A DNA stretch of 33,598 bases, taken from UBA2336 sp037443645. Its GTDB lineage: Bacteria > Bacteroidota > Bacteroidia > Cytophagales > Cyclobacteriaceae. Positions 1-8,300 of the stretch are shown here, piece by piece. The notes beneath the pieces are model-generated. The model worked only from the letters and a program-made list of their open reading frames with translations. It was not told the origin of the DNA and did no database searches. The stretch lies in contig JBBINY010000032.1 in NCBI GenBank assembly GCA_037443645.1, positions 1 to 33,598 of the forward strand, given 5' to 3'. Numbering within the stretch: the first letter of the stretch is position 1; the number at the start of each line of letters is the position of its first letter. Made by a program: the position numbers and the translations under genes.

Positions 1-990
1 TCGCGGACCAAGATCATTTATTTCCGAACTGAAACCACCGTTATTGATAAAGACAATAATAAAGCCGTTTACGAAGGAGGAGATTACGACACCAAAACGC
101 GCCAATCGGATTTGAAGAAAGGGCAGGCCGAAACCAAAGCCTATACTTTAACCGGTTTAAAGATTTCACTGGATGACCTCCATAAATTTTATCGCGTTAA
201 AGGCAATGCCATAATGACTTCCAAAGAAGAGAACCTGACCATCTATGGCGATGATGTGATCTACGACCGGCAGAAGAACACCGGAAAGGTTTTTGGAAAC
301 GCCTGGATGGCCAAAGTAACCAATGAGGGTGATACACTCTTCCTTTCTGCTGATACCCTCGTTTCTCTCGATCACCCAGAACCCTCAAAGAAACGATTGC
401 TCGCTTACCATAATGTGAAGATTTACAAAACCGATATGCAAGGCCTGGCCGACTCGGTAGAATACCGGCAAGCCGACTCAACCCTGGTGTTTTACCGTAA
501 CCCGGTGCTGTGGACGGAGGGTAACCAAATGGTAGCCGATACCATCACCATGCTGATCGAGAACAATACCATCAGCCGTATTTTTATGGTTTCCAATTCA
601 TTTGTGATCTCTGTGGATACCTTGAAGAATTTTAACCAGATGAAGGGCCGGAAGATGACGGCCTATTTTAAAGACAAACGGATTCACCGCGTGGTCATTG
701 ACGGTAACGGGGAGAGCATCTTTTTTGCCCTGGAAGACAGGACTAACGCGTTTATCGGCATGAACAAGATTATTTGCAGCAACATCACCATCCGGTTCCG
801 CAATGGTGTGGTAAACAACATCAGCTTTTACGTAAAACCCGAAGCAGAGTTCATTCCACCTCATGAGTTGGTAAAAGATAAAACCAGGCTGAAGGGATTT
901 TCGTGGAGTGAAGATAAGCGGCCGGCCAAGTATGACGTGGTTAAACGCCCGGTATCCGTAACCGAACGAGGTAAGAAAATTATTCATTAA
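1..990 (+). CDS. OstA-like (LptA/OstA family) envelope protein, 5'-truncated
   Basis: The frame is open from the first base of the window and ends at a TAA, giving 329 residues of a protein whose N-terminus lies outside. The visible part has the repetitive beta-strand pattern of OstA/LptA-type proteins, with phrases such as GNAIMTSKEENLTIYGD and YHNVKIYKTDMQGLADSVEY. OstA/LptA domains carry lipopolysaccharide across the periplasm; Bacteroidota OstA-like proteins are larger and their exact role is less clear. It precedes bamD, as in other Bacteroidota, which fits an outer-membrane biogenesis role. An internal TTG at 112 could be mistaken for a start, but the frame continues upstream without a stop, so 112 is not the real one. 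The family call rests on fold pattern and synteny. Confidence 0.8.
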   Translation, partial: SRTKIIYFRTETTVIDKDNNKAVYEGGDYDTKTRQSDLKKGQAETKAYTLTGLKISLDDLHKFYRVKGNAIMTSKEENLTIYGDDVIYDRQKNTGKVFGNAWMAKVTNEGDTLFLSADTLVSLDHPEPSKKRLLAYHNVKIYKTDMQGLADSVEYRQADSTLVFYRNPVLWTEGNQMVADTITMLIENNTISRIFMVSNSFVISVDTLKNFNQMKGRKMTAYFKDKRIHRVVIDGNGESIFFALEDRTNAFIGMNKIICSNITIRFRNGVVNNISFYVKPEAEFIPPHELVKDKTRLKGFSWSEDKRPAKYDVVKRPVSVTERGKKIIH

Positions 991-1064
991 CGGGCACCCC
1001 GGATAATCCCATATATAATTAACCCGGCTTCAGTGGCGTTATTACGGATATCTGACTGATATAC

Positions 1065-1072
1065 TATATTTG
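1065..1072 (+). promoter_or_regulatory. Bacteroidota -7 promoter element before bamD
   Basis: TATATTTG is an exact match to TAnnTTTG and ends 7 bases before the bamD ATG. A transcript from it would have almost no leader. No convincing -33 TTTG was seen at the usual spacing. Confidence 0.5.
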
Positions 1073-1079
1073 CAGGCTT

Positions 1080-1880
1080 ATGCGGGTTGTAGCGGCATTT
1101 TTAGTGGTTTCTTTTGTGCTTTTAGGCACTTCTTGCAGTAAATTCAGGAGGATTGAGAAGAATCCTGACTGGCGCGTGAAGTATGAGGCCAGCATGGCCT
1201 ATTATGCCAAAAAGGATTATTACCGGGCATCGGTGCTCCTTGAGCAAATCATGCCGGTTATCCGTGGTTTACCCGAGTCCGAAAAAGGCCAGTTTACGCT
1301 GGCGTACTGCCAGTACTATCAGAAACTCTATTTGCTGGCGAGTGAACAATTCAGAACATTTTACGAAACATACGGTCGTAGTTCTTCTGCCGAGGAGAGC
1401 CGGTATATGTATGCGTATTCACTCTACAAGTCAGCTCCCGATTCCAACCTCGATCAGACCGAAAGTATTCAGGCCATGACTTCCATGCAGGAGTTCCTAA
1501 ACCGGTACCCCTCCAGCAAATTTCGCGATCAGGCACTTGAAGTAATCTTTACCATTCAGGCACGCCTTGAAGAAAAAGGCTTTGCCAATGCAAGTCAGTA
1601 TTATAAAATGCGCAATTACAAATCGGCCATTGTTGCCCTGGGTAATTTCATCAACAACTTTCCGGATTCAAAGTACGTGGAGGATGCACATTTTCTTATT
1701 GTCATCTCACACTATAAACTGGCTGAAAAAAGTATTCTCTCCAAGCAAAAGGAGCGCTACCAGGGAGTGGTGGATGACTACATTCAGTTTCTTGACCGCT
1801 ATCCCAACAGCCCCTATTTGAAGGAGGCTGAGCGTTATTACGTTGATAGTCTTGATAAACTTGGTAAACTAAAATCATAA
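1080..1880 (+). CDS. bamD: Outer membrane protein assembly factor BamD
   Basis: This 266-residue lipoprotein is the BamD component of the BAM complex, which folds beta-barrel proteins into the outer membrane. The N-terminus is a lipoprotein signal: a hydrophobic stretch (residues 3-15) followed by LGTSC, with Cys19 as the predicted lipidated residue. The rest is a series of TPR-like helical repeats: YYRASVLLEQI (about 48-58), LASEQFRTFYETYG, MQEFLNRYPSSKFRDQA, AIVALGNFINNFPDSKYVEDA and YIQFLDRYPNSPYLKEAE. The N-P-x-S-x-Y style turns are typical of YfiO/BamD. Length is close to the usual 250-290. The rpoZ-like gene follows after 10 bases, so the two are probably cotranscribed. Confidence 0.93.
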   Translation: MRVVAAFLVVSFVLLGTSCSKFRRIEKNPDWRVKYEASMAYYAKKDYYRASVLLEQIMPVIRGLPESEKGQFTLAYCQYYQKLYLLASEQFRTFYETYGRSSSAEESRYMYAYSLYKSAPDSNLDQTESIQAMTSMQEFLNRYPSSKFRDQALEVIFTIQARLEEKGFANASQYYKMRNYKSAIVALGNFINNFPDSKYVEDAHFLIVISHYKLAEKSILSKQKERYQGVVDDYIQFLDRYPNSPYLKEAERYYVDSLDKLGKLKS

Positions 1881-1890
1881 TCAAAACAAT

Positions 1891-2211
1891 ATGGCAGTAC
1901 AGTCATCTATTATTACACGCGACTTCGAGAAGATCTCGGCTTCCACCGGAAACATTTACGAATCGGTAGTTGTTATTTCAAACCGGGCAAAACAGATTGC
2001 GGTTAACCTGAAAGAAGAGTTAAATTCAAAACTGGCGGAGTTTGCCACCACGGTCGATAACCTGGAAGAAGTATTCGAGAACAGAGAACAAATTGAAATC
2101 TCCAGGTTCTATGAGCGGATGCCCAAGCCTACCTCAACGGCCACCGAAGAATTTCTGGAAGGCAAGTTGAATTTCAGAGCCAGAGGCTCAGAAGAACAGG
2201 CCGAAGGCTGA
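1891..2211 (+). CDS. rpoZ: RNA polymerase omega subunit, Bacteroidota type
   Basis: A 106-residue protein matching the Bacteroidota form of the omega subunit (RpoZ/Rpb6 family), which helps assemble and stabilise RNA polymerase around the beta' subunit. The core reads ISASTGNIYESVVVISNRAKQIA (residues 16-38, shown here only in part of the protein), where the basic NRAKQIA patch corresponds to the ARRARQ-like helix of other omegas. A charged C-terminal tail follows. It sits between bamD (10-base gap) and coaBC (7-base gap). Proximity of rpoZ to coaBC (dfp) is a widespread bacterial arrangement, which supports the call. No separate promoter was seen. Confidence 0.87.
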   Translation: MAVQSSIITRDFEKISASTGNIYESVVVISNRAKQIAVNLKEELNSKLAEFATTVDNLEEVFENREQIEISRFYERMPKPTSTATEEFLEGKLNFRARGSEEQAEG

Positions 2212-2218
2212 CACCCGT

Positions 2219-3421
2219 ATGCTGCAAGGCAAGCGCATTTTGCTGGGCGTAACCGGAAGCATTGCCGCTTACAAATCTGCCATGCTCACCCGGTTGCTGG
2301 TAAAAGCTGGTGCCGAGGTGAAGATTGTGATGACGCCTTCGGCATTGGACTTTATTACCCCGCTAACCATGAGTACGGTTTCTAAAAATCCGGTACTTTC
2401 TGAGTTTAAAGCGGGAGACACCGGCCGGTGGAATAACCATGTTGACCTGGGGTTGTGGGCCGATGTGATGATCGTTGCTCCGGCCAGTGCGAATACCCTC
2501 GCTAAAATGGCCCACGGCATTTGCGATAATTTGCTGCTTGCCGTTTATCTGTCGGCCCGATGCCCGGTGGTGGTGGCACCTGCCATGGATCTAGACATGC
2601 TGCAGCATCCTTCCACACAGTCCAACCTTGAAAAAATTAAATCATTTGGAAATCACATCATCGAACCCGGCTTTGGAGAGTTAGCCAGCGGCTTAACAGG
2701 CACGGGCCGTATGGCCGAGCCGGAAGCTATTGAAGATTGGCTTAAGACGTTTCTGGGTTCAAAAAAAAAGTTAACGGGTAAAAGAGCCCTGGTAACGGCA
2801 GGGCCAACCTACGAGGCAATTGACCCGGTTCGCTTTATCGGCAATCATTCCAGCGGTAAAATGGGTTTTGCCATTGCCGAAGCATTGGCCAACGAGGGGG
2901 CTGTTGTGCACCTGGTAACAGGGCCTACTCATCAGCATACGAATCATGGCGGTATTAGTGTTAAAAACGTAATATCTGCCGAAGAAATGTACAACGAAGT
3001 AAGTCAACGGTTTTCAACTGCCGACATTACGGTTCTTGCAGCGGCAGTCGCTGATTATAAGCCGAAAGTTAAAGCCGGTCAGAAAATCAAAAAGAAGGAA
3101 GATGAGCTGAACCTTGAGCTTGTGAAAACACACGACATCGCGGCATCGCTGGGAAAACAAAAGCACAGCGGCCAGCTTATCGTAGGATTTGCCCTTGAAA
3201 CCGAAAACGAAAGGGAGAATGCCGAAAAAAAACTCGAAGCAAAAAATTTTGATCTGATTGTGCTTAACTCATTGCAGGATGCCGGTGCAGGGTTTGGGTA
3301 TGACACCAATAGAATCACGTTGATCGACCGGCAACGTAACATCACCGGATTTGAAACAAAAAGCAAACGGGACGTTGCCCGCGATATTGTTACGGCTATA
3401 ATTGAAAAAATGCATGCGTAA
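2219..3421 (+). CDS. coaBC: Bifunctional phosphopantothenoylcysteine decarboxylase / phosphopantothenate-cysteine ligase
   Basis: CoaBC (Dfp) joins cysteine to 4'-phosphopantothenate and decarboxylates the product, two consecutive steps of coenzyme A synthesis in the cytosol. The N-terminal CoaC flavoprotein domain (about 1-180) starts with LLGVTGSIAAYKS and contains the APAMD motif (VVVAPAMDLDM) with the PASANTLAKMA segment. The CoaB domain (about 187-400) begins KRALVTAGPTYEAIDPVRFIGN and has NHSSGKMG, AAAVADYKP and KIKKKEDEL, where the KIKK lysines are typical of the CTP-dependent ligase. The length of 400 is normal. An uninterrupted run of nine A bases lies exactly between the two domains (2761-2769); see findings. 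The gene end overlaps the next start. Confidence 0.95.
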   Translation: MLQGKRILLGVTGSIAAYKSAMLTRLLVKAGAEVKIVMTPSALDFITPLTMSTVSKNPVLSEFKAGDTGRWNNHVDLGLWADVMIVAPASANTLAKMAHGICDNLLLAVYLSARCPVVVAPAMDLDMLQHPSTQSNLEKIKSFGNHIIEPGFGELASGLTGTGRMAEPEAIEDWLKTFLGSKKKLTGKRALVTAGPTYEAIDPVRFIGNHSSGKMGFAIAEALANEGAVVHLVTGPTHQHTNHGGISVKNVISAEEMYNEVSQRFSTADITVLAAAVADYKPKVKAGQKIKKKEDELNLELVKTHDIAASLGKQKHSGQLIVGFALETENERENAEKKLEAKNFDLIVLNSLQDAGAGFGYDTNRITLIDRQRNITGFETKSKRDVARDIVTAIIEKMHA

Positions 3422-4307
3422 CGTAGTGGTTTTGCTTTGTATAGTGGCTGCCGTAACCGCGAATGCCCAGGAACTGAACTGCCTGGTTTCCATTAATGTT
3501 GGACCGAAGGTGCGAACGGTTGATCAGTCCGTTTTTAACGACATGAAAAATGCCTTCCAGCAGTTTCTCAACGGCCGCAAGTGGACAAACGATTCATACC
3601 TGACACACGAAAAAATAAACTGCAGCATCCTGATCAACATCAATGATATGCCGTCCATCGGTATATTCAATGCCTCCGTACAGGTTCAATCGGCAAGGCC
3701 GGTATACAACACCAATTACACCAGCTTAACATTCAATTTTGCCGACCGGGATTGGGATTTTGAATACCTGGAGTCACAGCCACTTGAATTCAATGATAAC
3801 ACCTACACCACCAACGTAACGTCCATGCTGGCTTTCTACGCGTATATGATCATTGGTATAGATAACGATACATTCAGCGAGTTGGGGGGTAATCAAAATT
3901 TTCAGCGGGCCTTACAGGTGGTAAATAATGCACAATCATCAAACCGTACAGGCTGGCAACCTATCGGCAGCATTCGTAACCGGTACTGGCTTATCGAGAA
4001 TTACCTCAATCCTCAGTTTGTAGACATCCGCAGAGCCATGTATCGCTATCACCGGCTGGCCCTTGACACCTTTGATAAAACGCCTGATCAAAGCCGTGAA
4101 ATTATTTTGAAATGCCTGAAGGATATAAAAAAAGCACGCGACATTAACCCAAATGCCATCATTGTGATTTCCTTCTTTGATACCAAATCGAAAGAACTGG
4201 CCAATATTTTTTCGGATGGTGTACTGCCAATCAGGCGCGAGGCCTACGATCTGATTACGGCCATGGACCCGTCCAATCAGTCGGGGTACGAGAAAATAAT
4301 CAAGTAA
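3414..4307 (+). CDS. DUF4835 family secreted protein
   Basis: A 297-residue protein of unknown function, recognised as the DUF4835 family that regularly sits between coaBC and recN in Bacteroidota. I place the start at the ATG inside the last codons of coaBC (8-base overlap), because it begins directly with a signal peptide: MRNVVVLLCIVAAVTANAQ with likely cleavage after Ala18. A TTG four codons upstream is a poorer choice. The mature part is rich in Asn, Tyr and aromatic residues (YNTNYTSLTFNFADRDWDF) and suggests a periplasmic or surface location. It has no catalytic motif I can name. The overlap implies translational coupling with CoaBC, though the products act in different compartments. 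Confidence 0.82.
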   Translation: MRNVVVLLCIVAAVTANAQELNCLVSINVGPKVRTVDQSVFNDMKNAFQQFLNGRKWTNDSYLTHEKINCSILININDMPSIGIFNASVQVQSARPVYNTNYTSLTFNFADRDWDFEYLESQPLEFNDNTYTTNVTSMLAFYAYMIIGIDNDTFSELGGNQNFQRALQVVNNAQSSNRTGWQPIGSIRNRYWLIENYLNPQFVDIRRAMYRYHRLALDTFDKTPDQSREIILKCLKDIKKARDINPNAIIVISFFDTKSKELANIFSDGVLPIRREAYDLITAMDPSNQSGYEKIIK

Positions 4308-4312
4308 GGAGC

Positions 4313-4332
4313 CTGTTCCTGACAGTTTTTTT
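4313..4332 (+). terminator. Weak hairpin plus T-run after DUF4835 gene
   Basis: CTGT-tcctg-ACAG (4313-4325) forms only a 4-bp stem but is followed by seven T bases. It could be a weak intrinsic terminator before recN. Confidence 0.3.
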
Positions 4333-4380
4333 CCTATGTCTTTTTAATCGCGTTGCATTTTACTGCTAATTTGTGACCTG

Positions 4381-6033
4381 ATGCTGATGCACCTCACCAT
4401 AACGAATTATGCGTTGATCCGGCACCTGGAGATGGCACCCTCTTCCAATTTGAACGTGATTACCGGTGAGACCGGAACGGGAAAGTCCATTATGCTGGGC
4501 GCCATCGGATTGCTTACCGGAAACCGCGCAGATACCCGGGTGTTGTGGGATGAGAACGAAAAATGTATCACAGAAGGTGTATTTGATATCACAGCGTATC
4601 AACTGAAGAATTTCTTTGACCAGGAGCAGCTTGACTACGATGATCATACCGTCATCCGGAGAGAAATAAGTCCGGGTGGCAAATCGCGCGCATTCATCAA
4701 CGATACCCCTGTAACCCTGGAAGTACTCAAAAAGCTGGGTAGCCAATTGATGGATATTCACTCCCAGCACGAAACACTGGAATTGGGAAGGCAGGAGTTT
4801 CAACTGAAACTAATTGATGCGTATGCCGGTAATGATGAACTGTTGCGGCATTACCACGAACGCTGGAAAGAATACAGGAAGTGCAGCGTTGAACTTGAGC
4901 AACTGCAGGCGCAGGCAAAATCCCTTCAGCAGGAAGCCGACTATGTAAATTTTCAATTGAGTGAGTTGATGCATGCCGGCCTTCAGGAAGGGGAGCAGGA
5001 AAAGCTGGAGCACGAAGGAAAGATTATGCAGCATGCCGAAGAAATAAGAGGAAGGCTTCATGCTGTGCTCGAAATTCTGTCTCGTTCAGAAGCGGGTGCT
5101 GCGCAAAGCCTCAAGGATGCACGGCAGCAACTTCAGGGGATTTCAACGTTTTCAGAAACCTACGCAGGATATTATTCGCGCCTTCACAGCCTTGCGGTTG
5201 AACTAACCGATCTGGTAAGTGATCTGGAGCGGGAAGAAACTCAGGTAGAGTTTGAACCCGAACGGGCAACTCAGATAACCGACCGGCTTGATTTGATTTA
5301 CAGACTTCAAAAAAAACATCGGGTAGGCACCCTTGCAGAGTTGCTTGCCGTTCAGGAAGAACTTCAGCGCAAAGCCAACCTCACTGCCAACCTGGATGAG
5401 TCGCTGAAGCGTGCAACGGATGCATTGGCTGAGGCAACACGCGTAGTGCATGAAGCCGCCCAAAAACTTAGTAAGAAAAGGCAGGGGGTTTTTGAATCGT
5501 TATGTGCTGAAATGATGCGGCTCCTGAAGGAAGTAGCGATACCCGATGCCATTCTGAAAGTTGATCATGCTCAATTCGAAGCGGGCCCTTCGGGGACCGA
5601 TCGAGTGGATATCCTGTTCAGTGCCAACAAGGGCATTGCGCCACGACCGCTGGCCCAGGTGGCATCGGGCGGAGAATTTTCGCGGTTGATGTTCTGCATC
5701 AAATACGCGATGGCCGAAAAAACTGAAATGCCCACGTTGATTCTTGATGAGATTGATGCGGGCGTTTCAGGTGAAACTGCGTTTAAAGTTGGAAAGCTGA
5801 TGCGGGCCATGGCTGCAAAGCACCAGGTGCTTGCTATTACCCACTTGCCGCAAATTGCTGCGCGTGCCAATGCGCACTATGTGGTGTTTAAAGATAATAC
5901 CACAGGCAAAACAACAAGTGGTGTGAAGCTGCTTTCAGAAGCTGAACGCGTGGAGGAAATTGCGCGAATGATCGGAGGCGATAAACCTTCGAAAATAGCC
6001 GTTGAAAATGCAAGAGAGTTACTGGTGGGGTAG
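4381..6033 (+). CDS. recN: DNA repair protein RecN
   Basis: RecN is an SMC-like ATPase used in double-strand break repair by recombination. The 550-residue length is standard. The N-terminal head carries Walker A GETGTGKS (about residues 29-36) inside NLNVITGETGTGKSIMLGAI. A long helical, Glu/Gln-rich coiled-coil region occupies about 150-370. The C-terminal head has the signature QVASGGEFSRLMFCIK and Walker B TLILDEIDAGVSGETA, followed by HQVLAITHLPQIAA. A second ATG two codons inside is an equally good start (MLMHLTI). It converges with recQ, with 53 bases between stops and no obvious shared terminator. A near match to the -7 element (CTAATTTG) lies close to the start. Confidence 0.96.
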   Translation: MLMHLTITNYALIRHLEMAPSSNLNVITGETGTGKSIMLGAIGLLTGNRADTRVLWDENEKCITEGVFDITAYQLKNFFDQEQLDYDDHTVIRREISPGGKSRAFINDTPVTLEVLKKLGSQLMDIHSQHETLELGRQEFQLKLIDAYAGNDELLRHYHERWKEYRKCSVELEQLQAQAKSLQQEADYVNFQLSELMHAGLQEGEQEKLEHEGKIMQHAEEIRGRLHAVLEILSRSEAGAAQSLKDARQQLQGISTFSETYAGYYSRLHSLAVELTDLVSDLEREETQVEFEPERATQITDRLDLIYRLQKKHRVGTLAELLAVQEELQRKANLTANLDESLKRATDALAEATRVVHEAAQKLSKKRQGVFESLCAEMMRLLKEVAIPDAILKVDHAQFEAGPSGTDRVDILFSANKGIAPRPLAQVASGGEFSRLMFCIKYAMAEKTEMPTLILDEIDAGVSGETAFKVGKLMRAMAAKHQVLAITHLPQIAARANAHYVVFKDNTTGKTTSGVKLLSEAERVEEIARMIGGDKPSKIAVENARELLVG

Positions 6034-6086
6034 AGTTTTTGCATAAAGTGAAACAATCTTGCACCGAACAAAGACGTTACCGTTGA

Positions 6087-8000
6087 CTAGTTCTTTACCA
6101 GCCTTAACTTCCACGTCTCATCGTAGGCGATCACCCCTTCATCCACCATTTCCCGGATAACTTCCACCAGCAACTCAACATCCTTCGGGTTAATGATTTT
6201 TTCCAACTGCTCACTTGTCATCAGGTTTTGCGACAGCAGCCGGTTGATTTCCAACCTCAGCATCGTAGCCTCTTGCTCATTTTCTTTTTTCCGGTTAGCG
6301 ATGCACACATCGCAGATGCCGCAGGTTTGCCAGGTATCCTCACCAAAGTAATCCTGGATCAGGTTCATCCGGCATCGGTGCGTGGATGTGGTGTAGCCGA
6401 TCATGGCCTTCACTTTCGATTCAGCCAACTCCTTGCGTTCCTTCAATCGCTGCAGGTTAAGGGGTAGGTTTTCAGCGTCCTGGCGTGATAGGATAAACGT
6501 AACCTGTGGAGTATCTTTTCGGGGCTGGTAAACCAGGGCGTGCATATCATGCAGTTGAGTAAGCATCATCCGGATCTGCGCGGTGTCGGTTTTCATTCCC
6601 TTGGCCAGGTAGTCTTCAGAAATTTTGACATACCCGCTGTACAGTTGACCTCCATAAAGCCGGAGTATCATTTTGATAAACGGATCAAAACCGGCATTTG
6701 CCACCTGGAAGGCGTACAAGCGCTCAGGTTCCAGCTTTAAGTGAATTTGGGAAGGGCTGTAATAGCTTTCATTGAATGCGATGAGACCTTCTTCCTCCAG
6801 TTTTTTCAACGCACTGTAAACTTCCGCCATCTGGAAAGAAAACCGTTCGGAGAAATCATGAATGTCGAAATCAAAGCTTTCGCCTTCGGCACTGCCAACT
6901 GCAAGCTGGTAATAATTGGCCAGTGCCTGGTACACCCGTTTAAGGTATGCCATTTCGGGTTGCGATTGGCTGACTTTTGCTTCAACGCTGGCAATGTCGG
7001 CATCCTGGTAAAGGATAACGGCATATGCGCGTTGTGAATCGCGGCCGGCCCGACCGGCCTCCTGATAATACGACTCGAGGTTTTCCGGTAAATCCAGGTG
7101 GATAACCAGGCGCACATCGGCTTTATCAATGCCCATACCAAAGGCATTGGTGGCAACCATTACCCGTGTTGCACCGCGCAGCCACTGCTCCTGACTTTTG
7201 CCGCGTTCTTCAAAACTCATTCCGGCATGGTAGAAGGTTGCCGGTATGTTATGTTGGTTCAGTCCGTGCGCAACCTCTTGTGTTGCCTTGCGTGAACGCA
7301 CGTAAATGATTGCGGGCCCCTGCACCTTTTGAAGTATCTCGTCCAGTTTTTTGGTTTTGTTTTCAGTTTTACGAACGACAAACGAAAGGTTGTCGCGGGC
7401 GAAGGTTTGCTGAAAGACTTGGTGCGGTTGCCTGAAGTGGAGTTTGGCAATAATGTCATCTTTAACCAGCGGAGTGGCAGAGGCAGTTAATGCGATAAAC
7501 GGAGCATCGGGAAGAAGACTTCGTAACGTAGAGATTTGCAGATAGGGTGGGCGGAAGTCGTAACCCCATTGTGAGATACAATGCGCTTCATCAATGGCGA
7601 TGAGACAGATTTTCATTTGCTGAACTCGAACCTGGAAGAGTTCGGTTTGAATGCGCTCCGGGGACAGGTACAGGAATTTTATTGAACCATGAATGCAGTT
7701 GTTCAAAGTGAGGTCGATGGCATCGCGCGTCATCCCCGAGTGGACGGCCACTGCCCGGATGCCTTTCCGGTCGAGGCTTTCCACCTGGTCTTTCATCAGG
7801 GCGATGAGAGGTGTTATAACAAGGCAGGTGCCTTCGCGCATCATGGCAGGAACCTGAAAGCACACCGATTTGCCTCCGCCAGTAGGCAAGAGGGCAAGGG
7901 TATCCTGACCGGTAAGCACCGCATGGATGATTTCGCGCTGCAGCGGCCGGAAGTGCATGTGCTTCCAGTATTTACGCAAAATGATGAGCGGATCGTGCAT
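6087..8000 (-). CDS. recQ: ATP-dependent DNA helicase, RecQ family (variant architecture)
   Basis: A 637-residue superfamily-2 3'-5' DNA helicase that would unwind recombination and replication intermediates. Motifs in order: FRPLQREII (18-26, adenine recognition), Walker A LLPTGGGKS (37-45), DEAHCISQWGYDFRPPY (137-153, including the RecQ aromatic loop), TASATP (172-177), IIYVRSR (231-237) and QEAGRAGRD (313-321). The zinc site of the RecQ family is present as HRCRMNL...YFGED...CGICDVC with Cys543, 560, 563 and 566. Oddly, about 220 residues separate GRAGRD from the first zinc Cys, where a classical RecQ has roughly 60; the extra part looks winged-helix-like. No HRDC domain is seen. It is transcribed alone, toward recN. 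Confidence 0.92.
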   Translation of the reverse strand: MHDPLIILRKYWKHMHFRPLQREIIHAVLTGQDTLALLPTGGGKSVCFQVPAMMREGTCLVITPLIALMKDQVESLDRKGIRAVAVHSGMTRDAIDLTLNNCIHGSIKFLYLSPERIQTELFQVRVQQMKICLIAIDEAHCISQWGYDFRPPYLQISTLRSLLPDAPFIALTASATPLVKDDIIAKLHFRQPHQVFQQTFARDNLSFVVRKTENKTKKLDEILQKVQGPAIIYVRSRKATQEVAHGLNQHNIPATFYHAGMSFEERGKSQEQWLRGATRVMVATNAFGMGIDKADVRLVIHLDLPENLESYYQEAGRAGRDSQRAYAVILYQDADIASVEAKVSQSQPEMAYLKRVYQALANYYQLAVGSAEGESFDFDIHDFSERFSFQMAEVYSALKKLEEEGLIAFNESYYSPSQIHLKLEPERLYAFQVANAGFDPFIKMILRLYGGQLYSGYVKISEDYLAKGMKTDTAQIRMMLTQLHDMHALVYQPRKDTPQVTFILSRQDAENLPLNLQRLKERKELAESKVKAMIGYTTSTHRCRMNLIQDYFGEDTWQTCGICDVCIANRKKENEQEATMLRLEINRLLSQNLMTSEQLEKIINPKDVELLVEVIREMVDEGVIAYDETWKLRLVKN

Positions 8001-8114
8001 GTACCAATATTAACCCGGAATTGTCATTAGAAAAATTCATTCGTATCAATTAGTTGACGAATTGTCGGCACGGAGTGCAAAAAAGTCTAGAGGATATCTC
8101 AAAAATACCAATCA

Positions 8115-8209
8115 CGTCATTGCGAGGGATCCCGATATTATCGGGAGACCGAAGCAATCCCTGTTTTGGATACCGAATTGGAGATTGTTTCGCTGCGCTC
8201 GCAATGTCG
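8115..8209. repeat. Imperfect nested inverted repeat, REP/MITE-like
   Basis: Two pairs of arms face each other. The outer pair is CGTCATTGCGAG (8115-8126) against CTCGCAATGTCG (8198-8209), one mismatch. The inner pair is CGAAGCAATC (8150-8159) against GATTGTTTCG (8183-8192), one mismatch. Inside the left half sits a separate perfect hairpin with 8-bp arms, TCCCGATA-t-TATCGGGA (8130-8146). The CGTCATTGCGAG / GAAGCAATC words are those of a dispersed intergenic repeat that I recall from many Bacteroidota genomes. Only one copy lies in this window, so its repetitive nature is inferred. It lies between recQ and the solute-binding protein gene and overlaps no gene. Confidence 0.7.
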
Positions 8210-8250
8210 ACCCTATTTTTGAGATGGCTTTTAATGACTTTTTTGGGTTA

Positions 8251-8279
8251 ATAAAAAAGCGGTCTGGTACCCGCTTTTA
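8251..8279 (-). terminator. Intrinsic terminator of the solute-binding protein gene
   Basis: An 8-bp stem AAAAGCGG/CCGCTTTT (8255-8262 with 8271-8278) encloses an 8-base loop. Read on the minus strand it is followed by a run of six T bases, 22 bases after the stop of the gene at 8301. Confidence 0.75.
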
Positions 8280-8300
8280 TCTGTGGGGTTGGTGAGGAGG

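Noticed and set aside
7689..8030. 113-codon plus-strand open frame over recQ
   Set aside because: It is a shadow of recQ with His/Arg-rich composition and no recognisable domain.
8115..8209. CRISPR array or insertion sequence in the gap 8001-8300
   Set aside because: There is a single palindromic unit, no spacers, no transposase frame and no target duplication that I can see.
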